Shown here: positions 34,605 through 43,165 of the stretch, one piece after another | How the letters are laid out: every line of letters starts with the position of its first letter | How positions within the stretch are numbered: the stretch's first letter is position 1 | Origin: Bacteroides sp. | Lineage (GTDB): Bacteria; Bacteroidota; Bacteroidia; Bacteroidales; Bacteroidaceae | Direction of reading: 5' to 3' | NCBI GenBank assembly: GCA_015060765.1 | Contig: SUXW01000004.1 | Coordinates: 1 to 64,000, forward strand | Length of the DNA: 64,000 nucleotides | Notes under the pieces: generated by a model | Databases searched by the model: none | Seen by the model: the letters and a program-made list of their open reading frames with translations, nothing else | Told to the model about the DNA's origin: nothing | Made by a program: the position numbers and the translations under genes

Positions 34605-35729
34605 ATGAAATTCATTGTTTCAAGTACTGGATTATTCAGTCATTTGCAGGCTGTTAGCCGTGTTATTAACTCTAAAAATTCCTTGCCTATCTTAGATTGT
34701 TTCTTAATGGAACTGACCGATGGCACCTTGTCGATTACTGCATCGGATAGTGAAACAACATTAAGTACTTCCTTGGAAGTCAATGAAAGTGATACCGATG
34801 GACGTTTCGCCGTATCATCCAAGACCTTATTGGATGCATTGAAGGAAATTCCTGAGCAACCTTTGTCATTTAATGTAAATCTCTCCACATTAGAAATTAC
34901 CGTACAGTATCAGAATGGAAAGTATTCGCTGATGGGACAGAATGCTGATGAGTATCCACAAACACCTGTTTTGGGTAGTAATTCCGTACATGTACAACTT
35001 GATGCTCAGGTTGCTTTGTCGGGTATTAACCGCTCGTTGTTTGCTACAGCAGACGATGAACTTCGTCCAGTTATGAATGGTATCTATTTCGATATAACTA
35101 CAGAATGCATCATCTTTGTTGCATCAGATGGTCATAAACTGGTAAGAAACAAGACTTATGCGGCTAAAGGTGATGAAAAAGCTGCATTCATTCTTCCTAA
35201 AAAACCGGCTACTTTGTTGAAGAATCTTCTTCCGAAAGAACAAGGTGATGTACAGATTGACTTTGATGACCGTAATGCTGTATTTACATTGGAAAACTAT
35301 AGTATGACATGCCGTTTGATTGAAGGACGTTATCCGAACTATAATTCAGTCATTCCGCAAAACAACCCATTTAAGGCAACTATAGACCGACAAATGTTTA
35401 TCAGTGCCCTTCGTCGTGTGTCTGTCTTTTCATCTGCATCCAGTAGCTTGATCAAATTGCGTTTGGATGCCAATCAGATTCAGATTTCTGCACAGGATAT
35501 TGATTTTTCAACGTCGGCGGAAGAAACATTCATTTGTCAATATGAAGGCAATCCGATGAATATTGGATTCAAATCTACGTTCTTGATTGACATTCTCAAT
35601 AATATCTCCTCACAAGAAATAGTGATGGAATTGAATGATCCGTCTCGTGCTGGTGTAATCGTACCAGTAGAACAAGGTGAGAATGAAGATTTGTTGATGT
35701 TGTTAATGCCGATGATGTTGAATGACTAA
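34605..35729 (+). CDS. dnaN: DNA polymerase III beta sliding clamp
   Basis: A 374-residue clamp with three topologically similar domains (~1-120, ~125-250, ~255-374). Landmarks: FIVSSTGLFSHLQAVSRVI at the start, ATDDELRPVMNGIYFD, ASDGHKLVRNKTY, CRLIEGRYPNYNSVIP, and the C-terminal VPVEQGENEDLLMLLMPMML. It heads an operon with an exonuclease, coaBC, recN and rlmB. It is not next to dnaA here, unlike many bacteria. Confidence 0.98.
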   Translation: MKFIVSSTGLFSHLQAVSRVINSKNSLPILDCFLMELTDGTLSITASDSETTLSTSLEVNESDTDGRFAVSSKTLLDALKEIPEQPLSFNVNLSTLEITVQYQNGKYSLMGQNADEYPQTPVLGSNSVHVQLDAQVALSGINRSLFATADDELRPVMNGIYFDITTECIIFVASDGHKLVRNKTYAAKGDEKAAFILPKKPATLLKNLLPKEQGDVQIDFDDRNAVFTLENYSMTCRLIEGRYPNYNSVIPQNNPFKATIDRQMFISALRRVSVFSSASSSLIKLRLDANQIQISAQDIDFSTSAEETFICQYEGNPMNIGFKSTFLIDILNNISSQEIVMELNDPSRAGVIVPVEQGENEDLLMLLMPMMLND

Positions 35730-35746
35730 TTGAATCATTTTTATTC

Positions 35747-36523
35747 ATGAAATTGAATTTGAAGAATCCTTTGGTTTTCTTTGATCTGGAAACTACGGGA
35801 ACTAATATAAATTTAGATAGAATCGTTGAAATTTGTTATCTGAAGGTATATCCTAATGGTAATGAATCATCTAAAACTTTACGGATCAATCCGGAAATGC
35901 ATATTCCAGAACAAGCTTCTGCAGTTCATGGGATATATGATGATGATGTGATGGATTGTCCAACTTTTAAAGAAGTGGCCAAGGAAATTGCAAACGATAT
36001 TGAAGGATGTGATTTGGCAGGTTTCAATTCCAATCGGTTTGATATTCCTTTGTTGGTAGAAGAATTTTTACGTGTAGGGGTCGATATTGATCTGAACAAA
36101 AGAAAGTTCATTGATGTACAAGTGATCTATCATAAATTGGAACAACGAACTTTATCGGCAGCCTATAAATTCTATTGTGGCAAGAATTTGGAAGATGCGC
36201 ATACGGCAGAAGCTGATACTCGTGCCACTTATGAAGTACTGAAAGCACAACTTGATCATTACCCTGAAGTACTTGAGAATGACGTGAAATTCTTGTCCGA
36301 ATATTCCTGCTTTACCAAAAATGTAGATTTCGCAGGACGTATTGTTTACGATGACAATGGTGTTGAAGTATTTAATTTTGGTAAGTATAAGGGAATCCCT
36401 GTATTGGATGTACTTCAAAGGGATCCAGGTTATTATGGATGGATATTGAATGGCGATTTTACACTGAATACCAAGAATGTCCTGACTAAAATCAGGCTTC
36501 GTGGTTTAGGATTAGCACGTTGA
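35747..36523 (+). CDS. DEDDh 3'-5' exonuclease with C-terminal DUF3820-like domain
   Basis: 258 residues. The exonuclease domain (~8-180) has all four acidic residues and the His: FFDLETTGTN (D, E), GFNSNRFDIPLLVEE (D) and HTAEADTRATYEVLK (H, D). The C-terminal ~60 residues (FNFGKYKGIPVLDVLQRDPGYYGWILNGDF) match the domain seen in exodeoxyribonuclease X-type proteins. It lies 17 bp after the clamp gene, so a proofreading or repair exonuclease working with the clamp is plausible. It overlaps coaBC by one base. Confidence 0.9.
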   Translation: MKLNLKNPLVFFDLETTGTNINLDRIVEICYLKVYPNGNESSKTLRINPEMHIPEQASAVHGIYDDDVMDCPTFKEVAKEIANDIEGCDLAGFNSNRFDIPLLVEEFLRVGVDIDLNKRKFIDVQVIYHKLEQRTLSAAYKFYCGKNLEDAHTAEADTRATYEVLKAQLDHYPEVLENDVKFLSEYSCFTKNVDFAGRIVYDDNGVEVFNFGKYKGIPVLDVLQRDPGYYGWILNGDFTLNTKNVLTKIRLRGLGLAR

Positions 36524-37734
36524 TGATGAAAGGAAAGAAAATAGTATTAGGTATAACAGGAAGTATAGCCGCCTATAAAGCGGCTATACTCATAAGAGGA
36601 CTTATAAAAAAAGGTGCTGAAGTGCAGGTAGTTATCACTCCTTCTGGTAAAGAATTCATTACCCCTATCACACTGTCTGCCTTAACAAGCAAGCCTGTAA
36701 TAAGTGAATTCTTTGCGCAAAGAGATGGGACATGGAACAGTCATGTTGATTTGGGATTGTGGGCGGATGCAATGATTATTGTACCGGCAACGGCTTCAAC
36801 CATAGGGAAAATGGCAAATGGTATAGCCGATAACATGCTTATCACAACCTATCTATCTATGAAAGCTCCTGTATTTGTAGCTCCGGCTATGGATTTGGAT
36901 ATGTTTGCCCACCCCTCTACCCAAAAGAATTTGGATACCCTTCGTTCTTATGGTAATTTTATTATAGAACCAGGTGAAGGCGAATTGGCAAGTCATTTGG
37001 TAGGAAAAGGACGTATGGAGGAACCTGAAAAAATCATAGCTGTTTTAGAAGATTTCTTTTCTCAAAAACAAGATTTGGATGGAAAAAAAATTGTCATAAC
37101 AGCTGGTCCTACCTATGAGAAAATAGATCCAGTACGTTTCATTGGTAATTATTCTTCCGGGAAAATGGGTTATGCTTTGGCTGAAGAATGTGCTTCAAGA
37201 GGTGCTGAAGTCACTTTAATAAGTGGACCAGTCAACTTGTCTGTACATCACTCTCGAATAAAAAAAATAGACGTAGAGAGTGCACATCAAATGTATGAAG
37301 CAGCCCAAGAAGCATTCTCTTCTTCCGATGCCGGTATATTGTGTGCTGCTGTCGCAGATTTTACTCCTGAAATACAGGCTACCACTAAAATCAAACGCGA
37401 AAAATCAGATTTGAACATCCGTTTGAGACCAACGGAAGATATTGCAGCCGCTTTGGGAAAGAATAAAAAAACGGATCAAGTATTGGCTGGTTTTGCTTTA
37501 GAAACGAACGATGAAATTCAAAATGCTAAAGGTAAATTAGAAAGAAAGAATTTTGATTTCATTGTCCTTAATTCCATGAATGACGAAGGGGCCGGATTCC
37601 GTGTGGATACCAATAAAATTTCCATCATCGATAGAGATTCTGTAGTAGCATATCCTTTGAAAAAGAAAGTGGACGTCGCAAAGGATATTGTAGATTGTTT
37701 AGTAGATAAGATTAAATTGTGTTCAGATAAATAA
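36523..37734 (+). CDS. coaBC: Bifunctional phosphopantothenoylcysteine decarboxylase/phosphopantothenate-cysteine ligase
   Basis: About 403 residues, catalysing two steps of coenzyme A synthesis. The CoaC flavoprotein half (~1-190) has GSIAAYKAAIL, the active His in NSHVDLGLWADAMIIVPATAST and PAMDLDMFAHPS. The CoaB ligase half (~190-403) has ITAGPTYEKIDPVRFIGNYSSGKMG and AAVADFTP. In CoaC the usual ACGxxGxGRM reads ASHLVGKGRM: the proton-donating Cys is Ser. The start is ATG 36523 or 36526, overlapping the exonuclease stop (TGATGATG); the TTG at 36520 is less likely. Confidence 0.95.
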   Translation: MMKGKKIVLGITGSIAAYKAAILIRGLIKKGAEVQVVITPSGKEFITPITLSALTSKPVISEFFAQRDGTWNSHVDLGLWADAMIIVPATASTIGKMANGIADNMLITTYLSMKAPVFVAPAMDLDMFAHPSTQKNLDTLRSYGNFIIEPGEGELASHLVGKGRMEEPEKIIAVLEDFFSQKQDLDGKKIVITAGPTYEKIDPVRFIGNYSSGKMGYALAEECASRGAEVTLISGPVNLSVHHSRIKKIDVESAHQMYEAAQEAFSSSDAGILCAAVADFTPEIQATTKIKREKSDLNIRLRPTEDIAAALGKNKKTDQVLAGFALETNDEIQNAKGKLERKNFDFIVLNSMNDEGAGFRVDTNKISIIDRDSVVAYPLKKKVDVAKDIVDCLVDKIKLCSDK

Positions 37735-37737
37735 GCA

Positions 37738-39408
37738 ATGTTGCAGTCTATTCATATACAGAATTATGCATTGATAGAAGAGTTGGACATTGACTTTCAT
37801 GCAGGCTTTTCTGTCATTACGGGTGAGACAGGTGCTGGAAAATCCATCATATTAGGAGCAATCGGTCTGTTGTTGGGACAACGTGCTGATATCAAGGCCA
37901 TTCGGAATGGTGCAACCAAATGTGTGGTAGAGGCTCGTTTCAATGTGTCATCTTACCAGTTGGAATCCTTTTTTGAAGAATATGATTTGGAATTTGATCC
38001 AACAGAATGTATCCTACGTCGTGAATTACATGCTTCTGGCAAAAGTAGAGCGTTTGTCAACGACTCTCCTGTTACTATTAACCAAATGAAAATGTTGGGT
38101 GAAAAATTGGTGGATGTACATAGCCAGCATCAGAATTTGTTGTTGAATCATGAAGATTTTCAGATTGGTGTACTTGATATATTGGCGGATGATGAGCATG
38201 AATTGAACGAATACAAAAGCACTTTCAAGACATACAGGAAATTAATTCAAGAACTGGATGAAATAAAGAATCAAGTAGAGAAATTTCATAGGGACGAAGA
38301 TTATATCCGTTATCAGATGGAGCAATTGGATAACGCTGGTTTGGTAGAGGATGAACAAGAACATTTGGAACAGGAAGCAGATACTTTGCGGCATGCAGAG
38401 GATATAAAATCTTCTCTTTATAAAGTTGACCAACTGATGTGTGGAGATGACAAGGGGGTGATTTCATCTGTCAAGGAAAGTATACAGGCCCTTCAATCTT
38501 TATCGCGAGTATATCCCCCTTCCCAAGAATGGGTTGAGCGTTTAAGCGGGTGCTATGTTGAATTGAAGGATCTTTCGCATGAGTTGTCATGTGCACAAGA
38601 TGAAGTGGAATACAATCCTACCCGATTGGAAAACATCAACGATAGATTGAACTTAATTTATTCTTTGCAACAAAAGCATCATGTATCAACATTGAAGGAA
38701 CTGATGGCGGTAGCAGAGGATTATCGGGCTCAACTGGAACGTATTGCTTCTTATGATGATCATATAAAAGAACTGGAATTACAGATAGCTGAAATTCATA
38801 AGGATTTAATGGTTCGTGCAAAACGGTTAAGTCAACTTCGTACCAAGGCTGCCAGACAAATGGAAAAGCAGATGGTGGAATTGTTGATTCCTTTGGGAAT
38901 GCCCTATGTACAGTTTTCTGTTGAGTTCGCGCCTCGTAAAGAGTTGGATATAAATGGAATGGATAGTATTAATTTTCTTTTCTCTGCTAATAAGAATGTT
39001 GCATTGCAAAATGTCGCTTCCACTGCATCAGGTGGTGAAATTGCCCGCGTAATGCTTTCTTTGAAGGCTTTGATAACAGGAGCTGTAAATTTACCTACTA
39101 TTATTTTTGATGAAATTGATACAGGCGTTTCTGGTTCCATTGCGGAGAAGATGGCTATGATTATGCAACAAATGGGTAAGTCTAATCGTCAAGTAATAAG
39201 TATTACCCACTTACCTCAAATTGCAGCGAAGGGATCTAATCATTATAAAGTATATAAACAAGATACAGAAGAAGGTACTCAAAGTTATATACGCCAATTG
39301 AACGAAAAAGAAAGAATAAACGAAATAGCCTATATGCTAAGTGGCACAGTTCTGACAGATGCTGCTTTGAACAATGCAAGGGCTTTATTAAACAGTGAAT
39401 CATTATGA
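37738..39408 (+). CDS. recN: DNA repair protein RecN
   Basis: A 556-residue SMC-like ATPase. Walker A is TGETGAGKSIILGAIGLLLGQR (~29-50), with long coiled coils (~150-350) and a C-terminal ABC head ASGGEIARVMLSLKAL and IFDEIDTGVSGSIAEKM. RecN acts early in double-strand-break repair. It starts 3 bp after coaBC and its TGA overlaps the rlmB ATG. Confidence 0.97.
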   Translation: MLQSIHIQNYALIEELDIDFHAGFSVITGETGAGKSIILGAIGLLLGQRADIKAIRNGATKCVVEARFNVSSYQLESFFEEYDLEFDPTECILRRELHASGKSRAFVNDSPVTINQMKMLGEKLVDVHSQHQNLLLNHEDFQIGVLDILADDEHELNEYKSTFKTYRKLIQELDEIKNQVEKFHRDEDYIRYQMEQLDNAGLVEDEQEHLEQEADTLRHAEDIKSSLYKVDQLMCGDDKGVISSVKESIQALQSLSRVYPPSQEWVERLSGCYVELKDLSHELSCAQDEVEYNPTRLENINDRLNLIYSLQQKHHVSTLKELMAVAEDYRAQLERIASYDDHIKELELQIAEIHKDLMVRAKRLSQLRTKAARQMEKQMVELLIPLGMPYVQFSVEFAPRKELDINGMDSINFLFSANKNVALQNVASTASGGEIARVMLSLKALITGAVNLPTIIFDEIDTGVSGSIAEKMAMIMQQMGKSNRQVISITHLPQIAAKGSNHYKVYKQDTEEGTQSYIRQLNEKERINEIAYMLSGTVLTDAALNNARALLNSESL

Positions 39409-40157
39409 TAGAGAAGAGTGAAATGATTTTTGGTGTCCGGGCTGTAATCGAAGCGGTTCAGGCCGGTAAGGAAATTGATAAGATTCTAATAAAGCGGGAT
39501 ATCCAGAGTGATTTGTCCAAAGAATTGTTTGCTGCATTGAAAGGAACGGTTATACCTGTTCAGAGAGTGCCTGTTGAACGCATTAATCGCATTACCAGAA
39601 AAAATCATCAAGGTGTAGTCGCTTTTATATCATCCATAACTTATCAAAAAATAGAAGATTTGGTTCCTTACTATTTTGAACAAGGTAAGAATCCCATATT
39701 GATTATGTTGGATGGTATAACTGATGTCCGTAATTTTGGTGCTATAGCTCGTACATGTGAATGTGCTGGTGTCGATGCTGTCATCATTCCATCCAAAAAC
39801 AGTGTGAGTGTGAATGCTGATGCAGTCAAGACATCGGCTGGTGCTTTGCATACTTTGCCTGTATGTCGGGAGCAGAATTTGCTGCATACCATTAAATTTT
39901 TGAAAGAAAGTGGCTTTAAAATTGTTGCAGCGACAGAAAAAGGGGATTACGATTACACTAAAGCCAATTATAACGATCCTGTATGTATTATTATGGGAGC
40001 CGAAGATACGGGTGTACCATACGAACATTTGGCTTTATGTGATGAATGGATTAAGATTCCGATGAAAGGTAAAATAGAGTCTTTGAATGTATCGGTTGCT
40101 GCCGGTATATTGATTTATGAGGCTATCAGACAACGAGGTTTTGAAGTAAATGACTAA
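39405..40157 (+). CDS. rlmB: 23S rRNA (guanosine-2'-O-)-methyltransferase RlmB (SpoU family)
   Basis: 250 residues: an N-terminal substrate-binding domain (~5-80, MIFGVRAVIEAV, RITRKNHQGVVAF) and a C-terminal SPOUT knot with LDGITDVRNFGAIARTCECAG, KTSAGALHTLPV, MGAEDTGVPY and ESLNVSVAAGILIYE. It methylates Gm2251 of 23S rRNA or a related site. ATG 39405 overlaps the recN stop. Confidence 0.93.
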   Translation: MIEKSEMIFGVRAVIEAVQAGKEIDKILIKRDIQSDLSKELFAALKGTVIPVQRVPVERINRITRKNHQGVVAFISSITYQKIEDLVPYYFEQGKNPILIMLDGITDVRNFGAIARTCECAGVDAVIIPSKNSVSVNADAVKTSAGALHTLPVCREQNLLHTIKFLKESGFKIVAATEKGDYDYTKANYNDPVCIIMGAEDTGVPYEHLALCDEWIKIPMKGKIESLNVSVAAGILIYEAIRQRGFEVND

Positions 40158-40162
40158 CTGAT

Positions 40163-41860
40163 ATGAAAAGAATTGTTTGTATTTGTTTTTGCGGTTTGTT
40201 CGCTCAGTGGACGATAGCACAAACTGCTCCTAAATGGATTGAAAAAGCTAAAAAGGCCGTATTTTCCATTGTTGCATATGATAAGGATAATAAGATAAAG
40301 TCAACCGGTAATGGATTTTATATCAGCGAAGATGGGATGGCATTATCCGATTATACTTTATTTGAAGGTGCAGAACGTGCCGTAATCATTACTGCTGATG
40401 GAAAGGAACTACCTGTTGAAAGTATCAATGGAGTCCATTCGGTATACGATGTGGTGAAGTTTCGTACTCCCATGATGAAGAAGCAGCAAACATTGACTGC
40501 TTCTTTGCAACCTGCTAAAGTGGGAGAAACGGTTTATCTGCTCCCCTATTCCACTCAAAAGTCGACCGTCTGTCCTACTGGCAAAATCGTTTCTGTTGAT
40601 AGTATAGGAAACAACTCTTTTTACTATACGTTGGATTTGAAGACAAACGATAAAGCTGTCAGTTGTCCCATCATGAATGAAGTCGGAGAAGTGATTGGTA
40701 TGATTCAAAAGAGTGTATCATCCGATGAAAAGGAAAGTTATGCCATTGGAGTCAGTTTTGGTACATCTTTGAATATTTCAGCTTTTTCTGCTAATGACAG
40801 AGCCCTGCAAAGTATTGGTATCAAGAAAGCATTGCCCGATACGGAAGAACAGGCTTTGGTCTATTTGTATATGGTAGCATCTAATTTGGATGTAGCTGCA
40901 TACGAGATGACTCTTAATGATTTTCTACAACAATATCCTGAAAGTTCGGAAGGATACATTCGTCGGTCTGCTTTATATATGAATGGTGGTGATGCAGGGA
41001 AATATGCTCTGGCTGTAGAGGATATGGAAAAGGCTATAGTGGTTGCTTCCGATAAGTCGGAAGCTCGATACAGTGTAGCAAAGAATATCTATTCCTATCT
41101 GGTAGCATTGAACGGAAAGGAACCGTATGAAGCTTGGAGTTACGATAAGGCTTTGGAAATTATTCGTCAGGCTATTGCAGAATCCTCACAACCCCTCTAT
41201 GTACAATTGGAAGGAGATATTCTATTTGCACAACAGAAATATGAAGAAGCTTATCAAAGCTATGAAAAAGTGAATCAATCGGAAATAGCATCTCCTGAAA
41301 CATTCTATTCTGCAGCTAAAATCAAACAACATATGGAAGGGGTCGATTATAATGAAGTGATTGCCTTGATGGATAGTGCCATAGCTCGTTTTTCCAAGCC
41401 ATATACTTCCAGTTCTTCTCCTTATTTTTATGAACGTGCAGAAATGAAGGTTATAGCTGGTAAATATAAGGAAGCTGTAATGGATTACAATATGTTTTAC
41501 GATGTTGTAAAGGGAGCCGTAACCGCTGCTTTCTATCTCCAACGGGAACAGGCTGAAATTCAATGTAGAATGTATCAACAAGCTATTGATGACATAAACA
41601 AGGCTGTTGAACTTGAACCGGGTAATGCTGATTATTGGCTAGAAAAGGGGGCTGTTCATATGCGTTTCAATCAATTGTCTGAGGCTGTTCAAGCATTGAA
41701 TAAGGCGATATCATTAAATGACAAACTTGGTGCTGCCTATCGCATGTTGGGTTATTGCCAGGTGAAGGAAGATAAGAATAGCGCTTGTGCCAATTTTGCC
41801 AAAGCAAAAGAATTAGGAGATGAATACGTGGATAAGTTGATTGAAAAGTATTGTAAATAA
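40163..41860 (+). CDS. Exported trypsin-like pseudo-protease fused to TPR repeats
   Basis: 565 residues. A signal peptide (~1-19, ending TIAQT) is followed by a DegP-like trypsin fold (~25-215) and then about eight TPR-like repeats (~225-565, e.g. AIDDINKAVELEPGNADYWLEKGAVHMRFNQLSEAVQALNKAI). The protease landmarks are degenerate: the TNHHV His segment reads SDYTL and the GNSGGP Ser motif reads AVSCPI, while an Asp-like YDVV strand remains. It should lack serine-protease activity and probably acts as a periplasmic binding protein. Signal and TPR calls are good. Confidence 0.82.
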   Translation: MKRIVCICFCGLFAQWTIAQTAPKWIEKAKKAVFSIVAYDKDNKIKSTGNGFYISEDGMALSDYTLFEGAERAVIITADGKELPVESINGVHSVYDVVKFRTPMMKKQQTLTASLQPAKVGETVYLLPYSTQKSTVCPTGKIVSVDSIGNNSFYYTLDLKTNDKAVSCPIMNEVGEVIGMIQKSVSSDEKESYAIGVSFGTSLNISAFSANDRALQSIGIKKALPDTEEQALVYLYMVASNLDVAAYEMTLNDFLQQYPESSEGYIRRSALYMNGGDAGKYALAVEDMEKAIVVASDKSEARYSVAKNIYSYLVALNGKEPYEAWSYDKALEIIRQAIAESSQPLYVQLEGDILFAQQKYEEAYQSYEKVNQSEIASPETFYSAAKIKQHMEGVDYNEVIALMDSAIARFSKPYTSSSSPYFYERAEMKVIAGKYKEAVMDYNMFYDVVKGAVTAAFYLQREQAEIQCRMYQQAIDDINKAVELEPGNADYWLEKGAVHMRFNQLSEAVQALNKAISLNDKLGAAYRMLGYCQVKEDKNSACANFAKAKELGDEYVDKLIEKYCK

Positions 41861-41876
41861 TTCATTCTTTCACAAT

Positions 41877-41911
41877 AAAAAAGGCTGCAACTTTGAGTTG
41901 CAGCCTTTTTT
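41877..41911. terminator. Bidirectional terminator between the pseudo-protease gene and the TPR gene
   Basis: GGCTGCAAC (41883-41891), 5-nt loop, complement, flanked by runs of A and T; serves both converging units. Confidence 0.88.
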
Positions 41912-41929
41912 ATTATTGGTGATTTCTGA

Positions 41930-43135
41930 TTAATATCCCATTTCTTTTTCCAAAGCTTCGTATTCAGCCTTGTTCAATTTCCAGTAGATATTCAGCAAGA
42001 ACTGTCCCCAAATGTTTTTGTTGTCAGGTTCCAATTCTTTAGCCTTTTCATAAAGTGGCTTGGCTTGTTCATACAATGCCTTGATCTTTTCTTCATTGGT
42101 ATTGTATTTCGGGTCTTCGATAGACAAGGTTGAATTTTCTTCTACGATAGCTTGTGCAGGCCAGAAGTAGCAGTCTGCTTTTTTAGCATAAGCTTCAGCT
42201 GCCAATTCACCACCGATAGCAATGATCTTGTCACAAACGGTGTTTACTTCATCGTATTGTTTCTTTTCAAACATCAAAACAGCCTTTACATACAAATAAT
42301 ATGGATCTTCCTTTTGAGCAAGCAATTCATTGATTTGAGTCAATGCTTCGTCTACCATACCTTTGTTCAAATAGTAATCCATCAAGTTACCAACGAAATA
42401 ATTTTGGTTAGGGAATTTTTGGGTACCTTCCTTGATTACTTCCAACCATTGAATAGTATCACCAGCATATACTTCTGCCATGCACATCAATGCTCTGTAA
42501 CCTTCTTCCTTATGTTCCTTACCAATCTTACCATACTTCAATACATTTTCTTTATCTTTCAGCATATTTGCTGCCAAAGATGCATAAGAAGCATACAATG
42601 AAGTCAAGGTATCTGCCTTCATTTCAAGGTCATCTGCAAACATCGGAGCTTCAGCTACATCAACAAACATACCGAAGAATTTCAAAGCGGAAGCATAGTC
42701 ACCGTTGTTGTAGGAATCTCCACCGGCATTAACCAGATTCAAACGTACTTTCTTCAACACTTCTGCATTTTTCTTTCTGAGTTTCAACTTCTTCAGTTCA
42801 CCACTTGCTACCTTAGCTTGTTCTACTTCGTCACACTTCAAGTAATATTCAAACAATTTGGCAAGACTGTTGTAAAGCTTGGTAGTATCTGCTTTTCCAT
42901 TAGGAAGATAAAGTTTCATATTTTCTTCATCATAGATTGCCTTTTGGAAATCACCTGCCAATTTCCATGTTTCTGGATTGTTGGCTGTTTCTGGATTAGT
43001 CAAAGCCGCTTCAATGATCTTGGCAGCTTCTACTGGGTTCCCTTTCTTTGATTTAGCTTCTTTTACCACATTTTGTTGGGCTGAAACGGTTAAAGTTCCA
43101 ATTAATAAAGCAGCTGTAAATAATACTTTTTTCAT
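41930..43135 (-). CDS. Secreted TPR protein downstream of gyrA
   Basis: 401 residues. Signal peptide MKKVLFTAALLIGTLTVSAQ (~1-20), then alpha-helical TPR-like repeats throughout (e.g. GNLMDYYLNKGMVDEALTQINELLAQKEDPYYLYVKAVLMFEKKQYDEVNTVCDKIIA, and the final YEKAKELEPDNKNIWGQFLLNIYWKLN). It lies 30 bp after the gyrA stop on the same strand, so cotranscription is likely. Function is unknown. Confidence 0.85.
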   Translation of the reverse strand: MKKVLFTAALLIGTLTVSAQQNVVKEAKSKKGNPVEAAKIIEAALTNPETANNPETWKLAGDFQKAIYDEENMKLYLPNGKADTTKLYNSLAKLFEYYLKCDEVEQAKVASGELKKLKLRKKNAEVLKKVRLNLVNAGGDSYNNGDYASALKFFGMFVDVAEAPMFADDLEMKADTLTSLYASYASLAANMLKDKENVLKYGKIGKEHKEEGYRALMCMAEVYAGDTIQWLEVIKEGTQKFPNQNYFVGNLMDYYLNKGMVDEALTQINELLAQKEDPYYLYVKAVLMFEKKQYDEVNTVCDKIIAIGGELAAEAYAKKADCYFWPAQAIVEENSTLSIEDPKYNTNEEKIKALYEQAKPLYEKAKELEPDNKNIWGQFLLNIYWKLNKAEYEALEKEMGY

Positions 43136-43165
43136 GTTCTTGTGAATTTAAATTATTATACAAGT

